This document shows, one piece after another, positions 45,103-56,344 of a stretch of 64,000 nt of DNA. Numbering within the stretch: the first letter of the stretch is position 1; each line of letters opens with the position of its first letter. The translations under genes were made by a program, and so were the position numbers. The notes beneath the pieces are model-generated. The model was given only the letters and a program-made list of their open reading frames with translations, was not told the origin of the DNA and did not search any database. Source of the DNA: Streptomyces pristinaespiralis (GTDB lineage Bacteria > Actinomycetota > Actinomycetes > Streptomycetales > Streptomycetaceae); assembly GCF_001278075.1 (NCBI RefSeq), contig NZ_CP011340.1, positions 5,763,501-5,827,500 of the forward strand, given 5' to 3'.

Positions 45103-48100
45103 GTGACGCACCCTGCCTACCTCCGGTATCCGCATCTGCACGGCGAGTTGATCGCCTTCACCGCCGAGGACGACGTCTGGGTGGCGCCGCTCGACGGCGG
45201 CCGGGCGTGGCGCGTGAGCGCCGACAACATGCCCGTGAACCACCCCAGGATCTCGCCCGACGGCACCCGCATCGCCTGGTCCTCGTACCGCGACGGCACG
45301 CCGGAGGTGCACCTGGCACCCGTCGACGGCGGCCCCTCCGAGCGGCTCACCCACTGGGGCAGCCACAAGACCTCCGTACGGGGCTGGACCCCCGACGGCC
45401 GGGTCCTGGCGCTCACCAGCAGCGGGCAGGCGTCGCTGCGCCGCACCTGGGCGCACGCGGTGCCGCTCGACGGCGGGCCGGCCGACGTCCTCCCTTACGG
45501 GCCCGTCGGCGGTGTCGCGTACGGCCCGCGCACCCTGCTGCTGTCGGCCACCATGGGGCGCGAGGCGGCCGCCTGGAAGCGCTACCGGGGCGGCACCGCG
45601 GGCAAGTTGTGGATCGAGGGGGAGACGGAGGGCGAGTTCGTCCGCCTCCACGAGGACATCGACGGCAACGTGGAGTACCCCCTGTGGGTGGGCGAGCGGG
45701 TCGCGTTCCTCTCCGACCACGAGGGTGTCGGCGCCCTCTACTCGTCCCTTCCCGACGGCTCCGACCTGCGCCGCCACACCGGTCTCGACGGCTTCTACGC
45801 CCGCCACGCGGCGACCGACGGCATCCGTGTCGCCTACGCCTGCGCCGGCGAACTGTGGCTGCTCGACGGCCTGGACGGCGAGCAGCCCCGCCGCCTGGAC
45901 ATCCGGCTCGGCGGCCAGCGCACCGACCTCCAGCCACGGCCGATCGACGCCGGCCACCACCTCGGCGCGGCGGACCCCGACCACACCGGCCGCGGCAGCG
46001 CCGTGGAGATCCGTGGCGGCATCCACTGGGTCACCCACCGCGAAGGGCCCGCGCGTTCCCTCGCCGTCGAGCCGGGCGTACGGGCCAGGCTGCCGCGTAC
46101 GTTCGGCGTCGAGGGCGAGCAGTACGTCGTGTGGGTGACCGACGCGGAGGGCGACGACGCGCTCGAGTTCGCGCCCGCCACCGGTACCGCCGCCGGCGCC
46201 ACTCCGCGCAGGCTCGCCGCGGGCCGGCTCGGCCGGGTCCTGGCGCTCGCCGTCGCCCCCGACGGCAGCCGTGCCGCCGTCGCCTCGCACGACGGCCGGG
46301 TGCTGCTCGTGGAGCGCGAGACGGGAGAGGTCCGGGAGGTGGACCGCAGCGAGCACGGCGACGCCGACGGCCTCGTGTTCTCGCCCGACTCGGCATGGCT
46401 CGCCTGGTCGCACCCCGGTCCCAGCCCGCTGCGGCAGATCAAGCTCGCCAACACCGGTGATCTGAGCGTGTCCGAGGCGACACCGCTGCGGTTCGCCGAC
46501 TTCCAGCCCGCCTTCACCCTGGACGGCAAGCACCTCGCGTTCCTCTCGGAGCGCGCCTTCGACCCGGTCTACGACGCGCACGTCTTCGACCTCGCCTTCG
46601 TCGGCGGGTGCCGGCCGCACCTGATCACGCTGGCGGCGACCACGCCCTCGCCGTTCGGCCCGCAGCGGCACGGCCGGCCCTTCGAGGCGGACAAGGACGG
46701 CTCGTCGGACGGCGACGAGGGCTCGGCGCCCGTCACCCGTATCGACCTCGACGGGCTCGCCGACCGGATCGTGCCCTTCCCGGTCGAGGCGGCCAGCTAC
46801 TCCACCCTGCGCGCAGCCAAGGACGGCCTGCTGTGGCTGCGCCACCCGCTGCGCGGCGTCCTCGGCGCAGGCCGCGCCACCCCCGACGACCCGGGGCCGC
46901 GGACCACCCTGGAGCGGTACGACCTCGGGCAGCAGCGGGTCGAGGAACTCGCCTCCGACGCCTCCTACTTCCGCGTCAGCGGCGACGGCAAGCGGGTGCT
47001 GCTGTACACCGGCGACAAGCTCAAGGTCGTACCCAGCGACCGTGAGGCCTCCCACGACGACGGCAACGACAGCGCCGCGAGCATCACCGTCGACCTGTCC
47101 CGGGTCCGCCGCACCGTCGAACCGGCCGCCGAATGGCGGCAGATGTACGACGAGGCCGGGCGGCTCATGCGCGACCACTTCTGGCGGCCCGACCTCGGCG
47201 GTGTCGACTGGGCGGGCGTCCTCGAGCGCTACCGCCCCGTCCTCGACCGCGTCGCCACCCACGACGACCTCGTCGACCTGCTGTGGGAGGTGCAGGGCGA
47301 GCTCGGCACCTCGCACGCGTACGTCGTTCCGCACGGCGGCCACGGCGACGCGTCCACCCGGCAGGGGCTGCTCGGCGCGGACATCTCCCGTACCGAGGAG
47401 GGCAGTTGGCGCATCGACCGCATCCTGCCGTCCGAGTCCTCCGACCCCCACGCGCACTCGCCGCTGGCCGCGCCGGGCGTCGCCCTGCGCGCCGGTGACA
47501 CGCTGCTCGCCGTGGACGGCCGGCCCGTCGACCCGGTCAGGGGCCCCGGACCGCTGCTCGTCGGCGCGGCCGGCAAGGCGGTCGAACTGACCGTCTCACC
47601 GGCGGGCGGCGGCGATCCCCGGCACGCGGTCGTCGTCCCCATCGCCGACGAGGAACCCCTGCGCTACCACGCCTGGGTCGCCGACCGGCGGGCCTATGTG
47701 CACGAGAAGTCCGGCGGGCGACTGGGCTATCTGCACGTGCCGGACATGCAGGCCCCCGGCTGGGCGCAGATCCACCGCGACCTGCGCGTCGAGGTGGCGA
47801 AGGACGGCCTGGTCGTGGACGTACGGGAGAACCGCGGCGGGCACACCTCGCAGCTCGTCGTCGAGAAGCTGGCCCGCCGCATCGTGGGCTGGGACCTGCC
47901 ACGCGGCATGCGGCCTTCCAGCTACCCGCTGGACGCGCCGCGGGGACCGGTCGTCGCCGTGGCCAACGAGTTCTCCGGCTCCGACGGTGACATCGTCAAC
48001 GCGGCGATCAAGGCGCTGGGCATCGGCCCCGTGGTCGGTACCCGCACCTGGGGCGGCGTCGTGGGCATCGACAGCCGCTACTCCCTCGTGGACGGCACGC

Positions 48101-48303
48101 TGGTCACCCAGCCGAAGTACGCCTTCTGGCTGGAGGGTTACGGCTGGGAGGTGGAGAACCGCGGCGTCGACCCCGATGTCGAGGTCGTCCACGCCCCGCA
48201 GGACCACGCGGCGGGACGCGACCCGCAACTGGACGAGGCGGTGCGGCTGGCGCTGGAGGCGCTCGCCTCGACCCCGGCGAAGCAGCCGCCGTCCCTTCCG
48301 TAG
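45103..48303 (+). CDS. Tricorn protease homologue (S41 family)
   Basis: Tricorn is a large self-compartmentalising protease that shortens peptides released by the proteasome. The 1066-residue protein has N-terminal six- and seven-bladed propellers (residues about 1-670, ISPDGTRIAWSS and FSPDSAWLAWSH repeats), a PDZ domain (about 760-850), and a C-terminal S41 catalytic domain with the nucleophile in EFSGSDGDIVN (about residue 960). Its size matches the family. GTG 45103 is 6 bases after TAGGGT (45091-45096), predicting a leaderless message. Streptomyces have proteasomes, so the functional link is plausible. Confidence 0.96.
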   Translation: MTHPAYLRYPHLHGELIAFTAEDDVWVAPLDGGRAWRVSADNMPVNHPRISPDGTRIAWSSYRDGTPEVHLAPVDGGPSERLTHWGSHKTSVRGWTPDGRVLALTSSGQASLRRTWAHAVPLDGGPADVLPYGPVGGVAYGPRTLLLSATMGREAAAWKRYRGGTAGKLWIEGETEGEFVRLHEDIDGNVEYPLWVGERVAFLSDHEGVGALYSSLPDGSDLRRHTGLDGFYARHAATDGIRVAYACAGELWLLDGLDGEQPRRLDIRLGGQRTDLQPRPIDAGHHLGAADPDHTGRGSAVEIRGGIHWVTHREGPARSLAVEPGVRARLPRTFGVEGEQYVVWVTDAEGDDALEFAPATGTAAGATPRRLAAGRLGRVLALAVAPDGSRAAVASHDGRVLLVERETGEVREVDRSEHGDADGLVFSPDSAWLAWSHPGPSPLRQIKLANTGDLSVSEATPLRFADFQPAFTLDGKHLAFLSERAFDPVYDAHVFDLAFVGGCRPHLITLAATTPSPFGPQRHGRPFEADKDGSSDGDEGSAPVTRIDLDGLADRIVPFPVEAASYSTLRAAKDGLLWLRHPLRGVLGAGRATPDDPGPRTTLERYDLGQQRVEELASDASYFRVSGDGKRVLLYTGDKLKVVPSDREASHDDGNDSAASITVDLSRVRRTVEPAAEWRQMYDEAGRLMRDHFWRPDLGGVDWAGVLERYRPVLDRVATHDDLVDLLWEVQGELGTSHAYVVPHGGHGDASTRQGLLGADISRTEEGSWRIDRILPSESSDPHAHSPLAAPGVALRAGDTLLAVDGRPVDPVRGPGPLLVGAAGKAVELTVSPAGGGDPRHAVVVPIADEEPLRYHAWVADRRAYVHEKSGGRLGYLHVPDMQAPGWAQIHRDLRVEVAKDGLVVDVRENRGGHTSQLVVEKLARRIVGWDLPRGMRPSSYPLDAPRGPVVAVANEFSGSDGDIVNAAIKALGIGPVVGTRTWGGVVGIDSRYSLVDGTLVTQPKYAFWLEGYGWEVENRGVDPDVEVVHAPQDHAAGRDPQLDEAVRLALEALASTPAKQPPSLP

Positions 48304-48319
48304 CCGCAGCCGGGCCCCC

Positions 48320-48359
48320 GGCCCGCCCGTCCGGCCCCCGGGGCCCGGACGGGCGGGCC
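48320..48359 (+). terminator. GC-rich terminator after tricorn
   Basis: A perfect 15-base inverted repeat (48320-48334 with 48345-48359) around a 10-base loop begins 17 bases after the stop. No T-run follows. Confidence 0.65.
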
Positions 48360-48436
48360 GCGCCCGGGCGGTGCCGGAGGCGGCGGGGCCGATAGCATGC
48401 GGACGGAAGTGGTCGAGCTCGAGGGAGGACCGGGGA

Positions 48437-48796
48437 ATGGCCGGAGAACCGCAGGCGGACTGTCTGTTCTGCAAGATCGTCTCGGGGGAGGTGCCCGCCA
48501 CGGTCGTCCGTGAGTCGGAGACCACCCTCGCCTTCCGTGACATAAACCCCCAGGCCCCCACGCACGTCCTCGTCATCCCCAAGGCCCACTACCCGGACGC
48601 CGCCTCCCTCGCCGTCGGCGCGCCCCAGCTTGCCGCCGACGTGCTGCACGAGGCCGGGCAGGTCGCCGCCGACGAGAAGGCGGACCGGAGCGGCTACCGG
48701 ATCGTCTTCAACACCGGGTCCGGCGCCGGGCAGACCGTCTTCCACGCGCACGCGCACGTCCTCGGAGGCCGCGGCCTCGAGTGGCCCCCCGGCTAG
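48437..48796 (+). CDS. HIT-family nucleotide hydrolase
   Basis: HIT proteins hydrolyse AMP-lysine, dinucleoside or related nucleotide conjugates. This 119-residue protein begins with an HIT zinc pair ([13 protein letters not shown]) and ends with the catalytic triad [15 protein letters not shown] lies before ATG 48437, and TAGCAT near 48394 marks a probable -10, giving about 30 bases of leader. The gene runs into rnz 16 bases downstream. A dnaJ-rsmE-HIT order is typical of actinobacteria; here the lipoprotein and tricorn genes are interposed. Confidence 0.95.
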   Translation: MAGEPQADCLFCKIVSGEVPATVVRESETTLAFRDINPQAPTHVLVIPKAHYPDAASLAVGAPQLAADVLHEAGQVAADEKADRSGYRIVFNTGSGAGQTVFHAHAHVLGGRGLEWPPG

Positions 48797-48812
48797 ACCG
48801 GAGGACCGCGCA

Positions 48813-49721
48813 GTGTCCGTACGCGAACTCGTGGTGCTGGGCACCGCCAGCCAGGTCCCGACCCGGCACCGCAACCACAACGGCTATCTCCTCCGCTGGG
48901 ACGGCGAGGGGCTCCTCTTCGATCCCGGCGAGGGCACCCAGCGGCAGATGCTGCGCGCCGGGGTGTCCGCGCACGACATCAACCGGATCTGCGTCACGCA
49001 CTTCCACGGGGACCACTCCCTCGGGGTCGCCGGTGTGATCCAGCGGATCAACCTCGACCAGGTGCCGCACCCGGTGTCCGCGCACTATCCGGCGAGCGGG
49101 CAGCGGTTCTTCGACCGGCTGCGGTACGCGACGGCGTACCGCGAGACGGTGAAGCTGAAGGAGGTCCCGGTCGCCGCCGACGGCCTCGTCGCGCGGACCG
49201 GCGGGTACACGCTCCACGCGCACCGGCTGTCGCACCCGGTCGAGTCGTACGGCTACCGGCTCGTCGAGCCGGACGGCCGCCGGATGCTGCCGGAGAAGCT
49301 GGCCGCGTACGGGATCAAGGGCCCGGACGTCGGCCGGCTCCAGCGGGAGGGCGAACTCGGCGGCGTCACGCTCGACGACGTGAGCGAGGTGCGCCGGGGA
49401 CAGCGGTTCGCCTTCGTGATGGACACCCGGCTCTGCGACGGCGTGCATGTGCTCGCGGAGGGCTGCGACATGCTCGTCATCGAGTCGACCTTCCTCGACG
49501 AGGACGGCCGGCTGGCTGCGGAGCACGGTCATCTGACCGCCGGTCAGGCGGGCCTCGTCGCGCACCGCGGAGGCGTCCGCCACCTCGTGCTGACGCACTT
49601 CTCGCAGCGCTACACCGACGCCGCCGCCGAGTTCGAGCGGCAGGCCAGGGCGGCCGGCTTCGACGGCGAGGTGACCGTCGCCAGGGACCTGTGGCGTATT
49701 CCGGTGCCCAAGCGGTCCTGA
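48813..49721 (+). CDS. rnz: Ribonuclease Z
   Basis: RNase Z cuts tRNA precursors right after the discriminator base so that CCA can be added. The 302-residue metallo-beta-lactamase-fold protein has the catalytic motif [10 protein letters not shown] (residue about 64), the RNase Z-type insertion ([17 protein letters not shown]), a Ser-Thr-Phe-Leu element in [10 protein letters not shown] and the HFSQRY motif near the end. GTG 48813 has GGAGGA about 8 bases upstream. Both tRNA-Ala genes in this window lack encoded CCA, consistent with a need for this enzyme. Confidence 0.95.
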   Translation: MSVRELVVLGTASQVPTRHRNHNGYLLRWDGEGLLFDPGEGTQRQMLRAGVSAHDINRICVTHFHGDHSLGVAGVIQRINLDQVPHPVSAHYPASGQRFFDRLRYATAYRETVKLKEVPVAADGLVARTGGYTLHAHRLSHPVESYGYRLVEPDGRRMLPEKLAAYGIKGPDVGRLQREGELGGVTLDDVSEVRRGQRFAFVMDTRLCDGVHVLAEGCDMLVIESTFLDEDGRLAAEHGHLTAGQAGLVAHRGGVRHLVLTHFSQRYTDAAAEFERQARAAGFDGEVTVARDLWRIPVPKRS

Positions 49722-49818
49722 GGCGACGGCCCCTCGCGTCCGTCCGCGGTGCGGTTCTGTGCGCCGAGTCCTGTCGGCGACGTTCCTGAACGGGGATCGC
49801 CGGTCGCGCCGGGCCGGT

Positions 49819-51117
49819 TCAGCGCGTGGCGGGACCAGTCCAGCCGGCCGGCACCTGGGCGATGCGCACCCGCTGCGGATGGTCCCCGACCGTGACGGAG
49901 GCGACCTTCTTCCCGGTGGCGAAGTCGATCGCGGTGACGGAGTCGGAGCCGCTCTCGGAGATGACGCAGGACTTGCCGTCGCCGCTGACGGTCGCCCAGT
50001 AGGGCTTGGACGCGGGCACGGGGGTGCTCTCCTGAAGGGTCGCCCGGTCGACGACGGTGGCGTAGTCGTCCATCGTGCCCGCCACGCACAGCTTGTCGCC
50101 CTGGGGGCTCATGGACATGCCGTGGTGCCGGGAGTCGTTGACCCAGGTGGTGCGGTCCTCGCTGGTCGCCGGGTTCTTCGGCAGGGTCTTGACCCGGGTG
50201 ACGGTGTCCGAGGCCACGTCGTACTCGACGAAGCCGTTGAAGAACGACACCTGGAAGTAGAGCTTGGACTCGTCGGGGGTGAGGGCGACGGGCCGGACGG
50301 AGTCGGAGAGGTCCTTGCGGCCGAAGGCGTCGAGCCGCTCCCGCATGTCGATGACCTTCACCTGCTGATAGGTCCGCGTGTCGACGACGGTGATGCGGCG
50401 GTCGCCCTTGGTCCAGTCGAGCCAGGGGGCGTCGAGCGCGGTGTTGACCTCGCCGATGGACATGTTCCAGAGGTACTTGCCGCCGTCGGTGAAGACGTTC
50501 TCGTGCGGCTTGTCGCCGGTCTTGAACGATCCGGTCTGCTCGCCGGTCCTGATGTCGAGGACGTGCACGGTGTTGGACGTCGAGGCCGAGACGGCGACGC
50601 GCGTACCGTCGGGGGAGACGGCCATGTGGTCGGAGCGGTAACCGGAGACGGGGAACCGCCAGTTGATCCTTCCGGTGGCGAGGTCGATCGAGACGACATC
50701 GGCGAAGCTGGGGCGGGAGACGACCATGGCGGACCCGTCCGGGGTCGAGTACATGTCGTCGACGAACTGGTCGTGCCCCTCGCCGGGACCCTGGCGGATG
50801 CCCAGGAAGAAGGCCAGCTTCAGCGGGTTGAGGTAGATCTCCTTCAGCCGCTCCTCCTTGTCGGGGATGACGTCGACACGGCCGATCTTCGCGAAGTCGC
50901 CCCGGGCCTCGATGACATCGGCGGTGCCGTCCCAGTTGTTGCCGACGAACATCACCTCCCGCAGTCCCGCGGCCTGCTCGCCCGCCGGGACGTCGACGCC
51001 CGCCGGTCCCAGAGTGTCCGGCGCTGCCGCCGCGTTCGCGGTCACCGAACCGGTGGCGGCCAGGGCCAGGGCGGCGACGGCCGCGTACACGGCCCGCCTG
51101 GTGCTGGACAGAGACAT
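49819..51117 (-). CDS. Secreted YncE-like beta-propeller protein
   Basis: This 432-residue protein starts with a Sec-type signal peptide (RRAVYAAVAALALAATGSV, cleavage near AAAAPD) and folds as a seven-bladed propeller of YncE type, shown by repeated elements such as VSPDGTRVAVSAS, HVLDIRTGEQTGSF, LTPDESKLYFQVS and VSGDGKSCVISES. Such proteins act as surface or periplasmic binding scaffolds; the ligand here is unknown. ATG 51117 has AGGAA at 6 bases; ATG 51132 in frame is less well served. It is transcribed divergently from a TetR regulator across a region with several inverted repeats, which suggests control by that regulator. Confidence 0.92.
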   Translation of the reverse strand: MSLSSTRRAVYAAVAALALAATGSVTANAAAAPDTLGPAGVDVPAGEQAAGLREVMFVGNNWDGTADVIEARGDFAKIGRVDVIPDKEERLKEIYLNPLKLAFFLGIRQGPGEGHDQFVDDMYSTPDGSAMVVSRPSFADVVSIDLATGRINWRFPVSGYRSDHMAVSPDGTRVAVSASTSNTVHVLDIRTGEQTGSFKTGDKPHENVFTDGGKYLWNMSIGEVNTALDAPWLDWTKGDRRITVVDTRTYQQVKVIDMRERLDAFGRKDLSDSVRPVALTPDESKLYFQVSFFNGFVEYDVASDTVTRVKTLPKNPATSEDRTTWVNDSRHHGMSMSPQGDKLCVAGTMDDYATVVDRATLQESTPVPASKPYWATVSGDGKSCVISESGSDSVTAIDFATGKKVASVTVGDHPQRVRIAQVPAGWTGPATR

Positions 51118-51159
51118 CGTCGTTCCTTCCATGAAGGCGGCCCCATGGCGCGGGCGCAG

Positions 51160-51240
51160 TCTGAAAACGCATCCGTTCAGATTGGGCTACTGGAAAGTAA
51201 CGAGCGGGTGGCAGGCTTCACAAGACCCGCGACACGTGAA
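51160..51240. promoter_or_regulatory. Cluster of inverted repeats between the propeller and TetR genes
   Basis: Three palindromic elements are visible: TCTGAA-N10-TTCAGA (51160-51181), TACT-GGAA-AGTA (51188-51199) and TTCAC-N14-GTGAA (51217-51240). The first has the size of a TetR operator. They lie between divergent starts at 51117 and 51271. Confidence 0.6.
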
Positions 51241-51270
51241 AATGAGTCCGCGACGACGAGGGAGGCGCCA

Positions 51271-51933
51271 GTGGGGGGCACGGTCAGACAGCCCACCGGC
51301 CGTTACGGAGGCAGATCGGCGGAGGAACGCCGGGCGGAGCGGCGCCGCCGGTTCCTCGACGCCGGCCTCCAGCTGTTCGGCGACACGCCCGGCTACCGCG
51401 CGACGACCGTCGCGGCGCTGAGCGACGCGGCGGGGCTGTCCACCCGTCAGTTCTACGAGGAGTTCCGCAGCCTGGAGGAGGTGCTCGCGGCCCTGCACCT
51501 CCAGGTCAACGACTGGGCGGAGGAGGCGGCGCTCGCCGCGCTGGCGGAGGCCGCGGACCTGCCGCTGGCGGAGCGGGCGACGGCCGTCTTCCGCGCGTAC
51601 GCGGCGAACGTGACGGGCGATCCCCGGCGTATCCGGATCACGTTCCTCGAGATCGTCGGGGTCAGCCCGCAGATGGAGCGTCAGCGGCTGGCCCGCCGGG
51701 CACGCTGGGTGGACTTCATCTGCGCGCAGGCCGCGACGGCCGTCGAACGCGGGGAGGCGGAACCGCGCGACTACCGGGTGGCGGCGGCCGCGTTCATCGG
51801 CAGCGTCAACGGGCTGCTGCACGACTGGACGGTCGGGTGGGTGGACGCGACGCTCGACGACCTCGTCGACGAGCTGGTCCGGATGCTGCTGGGCATCCTG
51901 CGCCCGGCTCCGTGGCGTGCGGCCTCGCCGTAG
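51271..51933 (+). CDS. TetR-family transcriptional regulator
   Basis: The 220-residue protein has an N-terminal TetR helix-turn-helix (RRFLDAGLQLFGDTPGYRAT, then LSTRQFYEEFRSLEEVLAA) and an all-helical ligand domain rich in Ala. GTG 51271 is preceded by GGGAGG at 6 bases. The ligand cannot be predicted. Its divergent arrangement with the propeller gene and the palindromes between them suggest it represses both. The PfkB kinase gene follows 180 bases downstream on the same strand, without a clear operon link. Confidence 0.93.
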   Translation: MGGTVRQPTGRYGGRSAEERRAERRRRFLDAGLQLFGDTPGYRATTVAALSDAAGLSTRQFYEEFRSLEEVLAALHLQVNDWAEEAALAALAEAADLPLAERATAVFRAYAANVTGDPRRIRITFLEIVGVSPQMERQRLARRARWVDFICAQAATAVERGEAEPRDYRVAAAAFIGSVNGLLHDWTVGWVDATLDDLVDELVRMLLGILRPAPWRAASP

Positions 51934-52115
51934 GCCACGGCGGCGGCGCGGCGCGCGGCCCGGACAAAGGCCGGGTACGCGACATGCGAGCGTCAGCGGT
52001 GCCGTCGGGGCGGCGCGGCCCGTGGGCGAGCGGCACGCGAGCCCGTACGGCCGCGGTACCGCCTTCCGGCCGACTGTCGGTGCGGTCGGGCAGACTGGCT
52101 TGAACTGCACCACTT

Positions 52116-53264
52116 ATGGGAGCGCGCACGGTGACCATTCGCAGCGGAGAGCAACTGCCCGGGACGACCTGCCGGAGCGACATCGCGGGCACCTGCCTCG
52201 ATCCCCTCGCGGGCCTCCGCGCGCCCGGCGATCCGGACTGCGACGTCTACCTCACCGGCAGCGTCTTCCTGGACATCATCTTCACCGGCCTCGACTCCGC
52301 CCCGGTGCGTGGCACCGAGTCGTGGGCCAGGGGGATGGGATCCAGCCCCGGCGGCGTCGCGAACATGGCCACCGCGCTCGCCCGCCTCGGGCTGCGCACG
52401 TCCCTCGCCGCCGCCTTCGGCGACGACCACTACGGCGAATACTGCTGGGACGCCCTCGAACAGGGCGAGGGCATCGATCTGGGCCTCTCGCGCACCGTCC
52501 CCGGCTGGCACTCCCCGGTCACCGTCTCCATGGCCTACGAGGGTGAACGGACCATGGTCACCCACGGCCACGAGGCCCCGCCCTCCGAGTCGGCCCCCGA
52601 CTGCCCGCCGCCCGCCCGCGCCGCGGTCGCCTCCCTCACGCCGGGCGCCCGCGCGGAGTGGATCGCCCAGGCCGCCCGGAAGGGCACCCGGATCTTCGCC
52701 GACGTCGGCTGGGACGAGTCCGGCCGGTGGGACCCGGACGACCTGGCCGACCTGGAGCACTGCGAGGCGTTCCTGCCCAACGCGGCGGAGGCGATGCGCT
52801 ACACCCGCACCGACTGCCCGCGCGCCGCCGCCCGTGCCCTCACCGACCGGGTACCCCTCGCGGTGGTCACCCTCGGCGCGGAGGGGGCGTACGCGGTCGA
52901 CGGCGCCACGGGCGAGAGCGCCGAGGTCCCGGCCCTGCGGGTGGAGGCCCTGGACCCGACGGGCGCGGGCGACGTCTTCGTGGCCGGATTCGTCACGGGC
53001 ACGCTGGCGGGCTGGCCGCTCGCCGACCGCCTCGCGTTCGCCGGCCTGACCGCGGCCCTGTCGGTGCAGGAGTTCGGCGGCTCCCTCTCCGCTCCCGGCT
53101 GGTCCGAGATCGCCGCCTGGTGGCAGCAGGTCCGCGCCACGCCGGGCCAGGACCCGGCGGCCGTGCGCCGCTACGACTTCCTCGAGCGGCTGCTGCCGGC
53201 GCCCGCCAGACCGGGGCCGCTGCGCCGTGCTGTCCCGACGATCGGCTTCGGGCGCTCCGTCTGA
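52116..53264 (+). CDS. PfkB-family carbohydrate kinase
   Basis: The 382-residue protein is a ribokinase/PfkB-type sugar or nucleoside kinase. It has the N-terminal Gly-rich motif GSSPGGVANMATALARLGL (about residues 75-93) and the catalytic DPTGAGDVFVAGF near 279-291 with the Asp base. The first 40 residues contain two cysteines and are unusual for the family. The last 40 residues are Pro/Arg-rich. ATG 52116 is the longest start; GTG 52131 with GGGAG 9 bases upstream is an equally good choice. Substrate unknown, and no sugar-transport genes adjoin. Confidence 0.9.
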   Translation: MGARTVTIRSGEQLPGTTCRSDIAGTCLDPLAGLRAPGDPDCDVYLTGSVFLDIIFTGLDSAPVRGTESWARGMGSSPGGVANMATALARLGLRTSLAAAFGDDHYGEYCWDALEQGEGIDLGLSRTVPGWHSPVTVSMAYEGERTMVTHGHEAPPSESAPDCPPPARAAVASLTPGARAEWIAQAARKGTRIFADVGWDESGRWDPDDLADLEHCEAFLPNAAEAMRYTRTDCPRAAARALTDRVPLAVVTLGAEGAYAVDGATGESAEVPALRVEALDPTGAGDVFVAGFVTGTLAGWPLADRLAFAGLTAALSVQEFGGSLSAPGWSEIAAWWQQVRATPGQDPAAVRRYDFLERLLPAPARPGPLRRAVPTIGFGRSV

Positions 53265-53513
53265 GGGAGCGGGTCCGCAGCCGCCCGGCCACCGGTCCGC
53301 CTCCGCCCCGCTTCCTCCCGGCCGCGCAAGGGACCCGCCCCTGAGGGATCGGCGTCCGGGCCCCGGGCCGGGGAAGGCTCGGGCACGGCCCCCGAGCGGG
53401 CCCGTAAAAGCCTTCGGCCTTGTCGGTGGCGCGTCGTACCCTTGGTGTTCCAGAGGTTGTCGAGCAGCGAGAACCCTGCAACGGGAGGTATGTGCAGGCC
53501 ACAGAGCCGGCCC

Positions 53514-54533
<1,020 letters not shown>

Positions 54534-54545
54534 TCAACGCGCACC

Positions 54546-55043
54546 ATGTCGATCGACGTCAACAACGAGTCCGGAACCGAGGTCGACGAGCAGGCGATCC
54601 TCGACATCGCCCGCTACGCCCTCTCGCGGATGCGTATCCACCCGCTCTCCGAGCTCTCGGTGATCGTGGTGGACGCCGAAGCCATGGAGCAGTTGCACAT
54701 CCAGTGGATGGACCTGCCGGGTCCGACCGATGTGATGTCCTTCCCGATGGACGAGCTCCGTCCGCCGTCCAAGGACGACGAGGAGCCCCCGCAGGGCCTC
54801 CTCGGCGACATCGTGCTCTGCCCCGAAGTGGCCAAGAAGCAGGGCGAAGAGGCGCCGACGCAGCACTCCATGGACGAGGAGCTCCAGCTCCTGACCGTCC
54901 ACGGGGTGCTGCACCTGCTCGGCTACGACCACGAGGAGCCCGACGAGAAGGCCGAGATGTTCGGTCTCCAGGCCGCGATCGTCGACGGCTGGCGGTCGGA
55001 GAAGGGCCACACCGGCCCCTCCCCGGCGCCGACCGTCTCATGA
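54546..55043 (+). CDS. ybeY: Endoribonuclease YbeY
   Basis: YbeY is a metal-dependent RNase needed for 16S rRNA 3'-end maturation and removal of defective ribosomes. The 165-residue protein has the zinc motif [13 protein letters not shown] (H-x3-H-x5-H, residue about 119). It is preceded by phoH and overlaps corC by ATGA, a conserved actinobacterial operon. The C-terminal extension (GPSPAPTVS) is short and disordered. Confidence 0.98.
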   Translation: MSIDVNNESGTEVDEQAILDIARYALSRMRIHPLSELSVIVVDAEAMEQLHIQWMDLPGPTDVMSFPMDELRPPSKDDEEPPQGLLGDIVLCPEVAKKQGEEAPTQHSMDEELQLLTVHGVLHLLGYDHEEPDEKAEMFGLQAAIVDGWRSEKGHTGPSPAPTVS

Positions 55044-56344
55044 CCGGCCAACTGATCGCCGGCGCGGTCGCGCTGGTCGTCGTGGCCTGGCTGGCCGCCT
55101 GTGCGGAGGCGGGCCTCGCCCGCGTCTCCAGCTTCCGCGCGGCCGAGGCCGTCCGGTCCGGACGCCGTGGGGCGGACAAGCTCGAACAGGTCGCCGCCGA
55201 CCCCACCCGTTACCTCAACGTCGCCCTGCTGGTGCGGGTGGCGTGCGAGATGGCGGCCGGGGTGCTCGTCACCTACGTGTGCCTGGAGGAGTTCGCGGAG
55301 ACCTGGTCGGCGCTGCTCGTCGCCATCGGCGTGATGGTGCTCGTCAGTTATGTCGCCGTCGGCGTCTCCCCGCGCACCATCGGCCGCCAGCACCCGCTCA
55401 ACACCGCCACCGCCGCGGCGTACGTGCTGCTGCCGCTGGCCCGGGTGATGGGCCCCGTACCGCAGCTGCTGATCCTCATCGGTAACGCCCTGACCCCTGG
55501 AAAGGGCTTCCGCAAGGGGCCGTTCGCGTCCGAGGCCGAGCTGCGGGCGATGGTCGACCTGGCCGAGCAGGAGTCCCTGATCGAGGACGACGAGCGCCGC
55601 ATGGTGCACTCCGTCTTCGAACTCGGCGACACCCTGGTGCGCGAGGTGATGGTGCCGCGCACCGACCTCGTCTCCATCGAGCGCTACAAGACCGTCCGCC
55701 AGGCGCTGACGCTCGCGCTGCGGTCCGGTTTCTCCCGCATTCCGGTCACCGGGGAGAACGAGGACGACATCGTCGGCGTCGTGTACCTCAAGGACCTGGC
55801 CCGCAAGACGCACATCAACCGTGACTCCGAGGCGGACGTCGTCTCCACGACGATGCGGCCCGCGGTGTTCGTGCCCGACACGAAGAACGCCGGCGACCTG
55901 CTCCGCGAGATGCAGCAGAAGCGCAACCACGTCGCCGTCGTCATCGACGAGTACGGCGGCACGGCCGGCATCGTCACGATCGAGGACATCCTCGAGGAGA
56001 TCGTCGGCGAGATCACCGACGAGTACGACCGTGAGCTGCCGCCCGTCGAGGAGCTCGGCGACGGCTGCTTCCGCGTCACCGCGCGCCTCGACATCGGCGA
56101 CCTCGGCGAGCTGTACGGCCTCGGGGCCGACGAGCTCGACGACGAGGACGTGGAGACGGTCGGCGGTCTGCTGGCCAAGGCGCTCGGCCGGGTCCCCATC
56201 GCCGGCGCCAAGGCCGTCGTGGACCTGCCGGACGGCCGCGCCCTGCGGCTGACCGCGGAGTCCCCGGCGGGCCGCCGGAACAAGATCGTGACGGTGCTGT
56301 CGGAACCGGTGGAACAGGTGACAGAGGAGCGGATGACCGGGTGA
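55040..56344 (+). CDS. CorC/HlyC-type transporter-associated protein (CNNM-CBS)
   Basis: This 434-residue membrane protein has a DUF21/CNNM domain with about four helices ([41 protein letters not shown]), two CBS domains ([32 protein letters not shown]) and a C-terminal CorC domain ([15 protein letters not shown]). Such proteins take part in magnesium or cobalt efflux. It is coupled to ybeY by a 4-base overlap and to the YjbR gene by GTGA, so the four genes phoH-ybeY-corC-yjbR form one translation unit. Confidence 0.95.
   Translation: MTGQLIAGAVALVVVAWLAACAEAGLARVSSFRAAEAVRSGRRGADKLEQVAADPTRYLNVALLVRVACEMAAGVLVTYVCLEEFAETWSALLVAIGVMVLVSYVAVGVSPRTIGRQHPLNTATAAAYVLLPLARVMGPVPQLLILIGNALTPGKGFRKGPFASEAELRAMVDLAEQESLIEDDERRMVHSVFELGDTLVREVMVPRTDLVSIERYKTVRQALTLALRSGFSRIPVTGENEDDIVGVVYLKDLARKTHINRDSEADVVSTTMRPAVFVPDTKNAGDLLREMQQKRNHVAVVIDEYGGTAGIVTIEDILEEIVGEITDEYDRELPPVEELGDGCFRVTARLDIGDLGELYGLGADELDDEDVETVGGLLAKALGRVPIAGAKAVVDLPDGRALRLTAESPAGRRNKIVTVLSEPVEQVTEERMTG

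Noticed and set aside
49819..53264. Mobile element or genomic island at the propeller/TetR/PfkB block
   Set aside because: No integrase, transposase, tRNA junction or target duplication was seen, and composition is like the surroundings.
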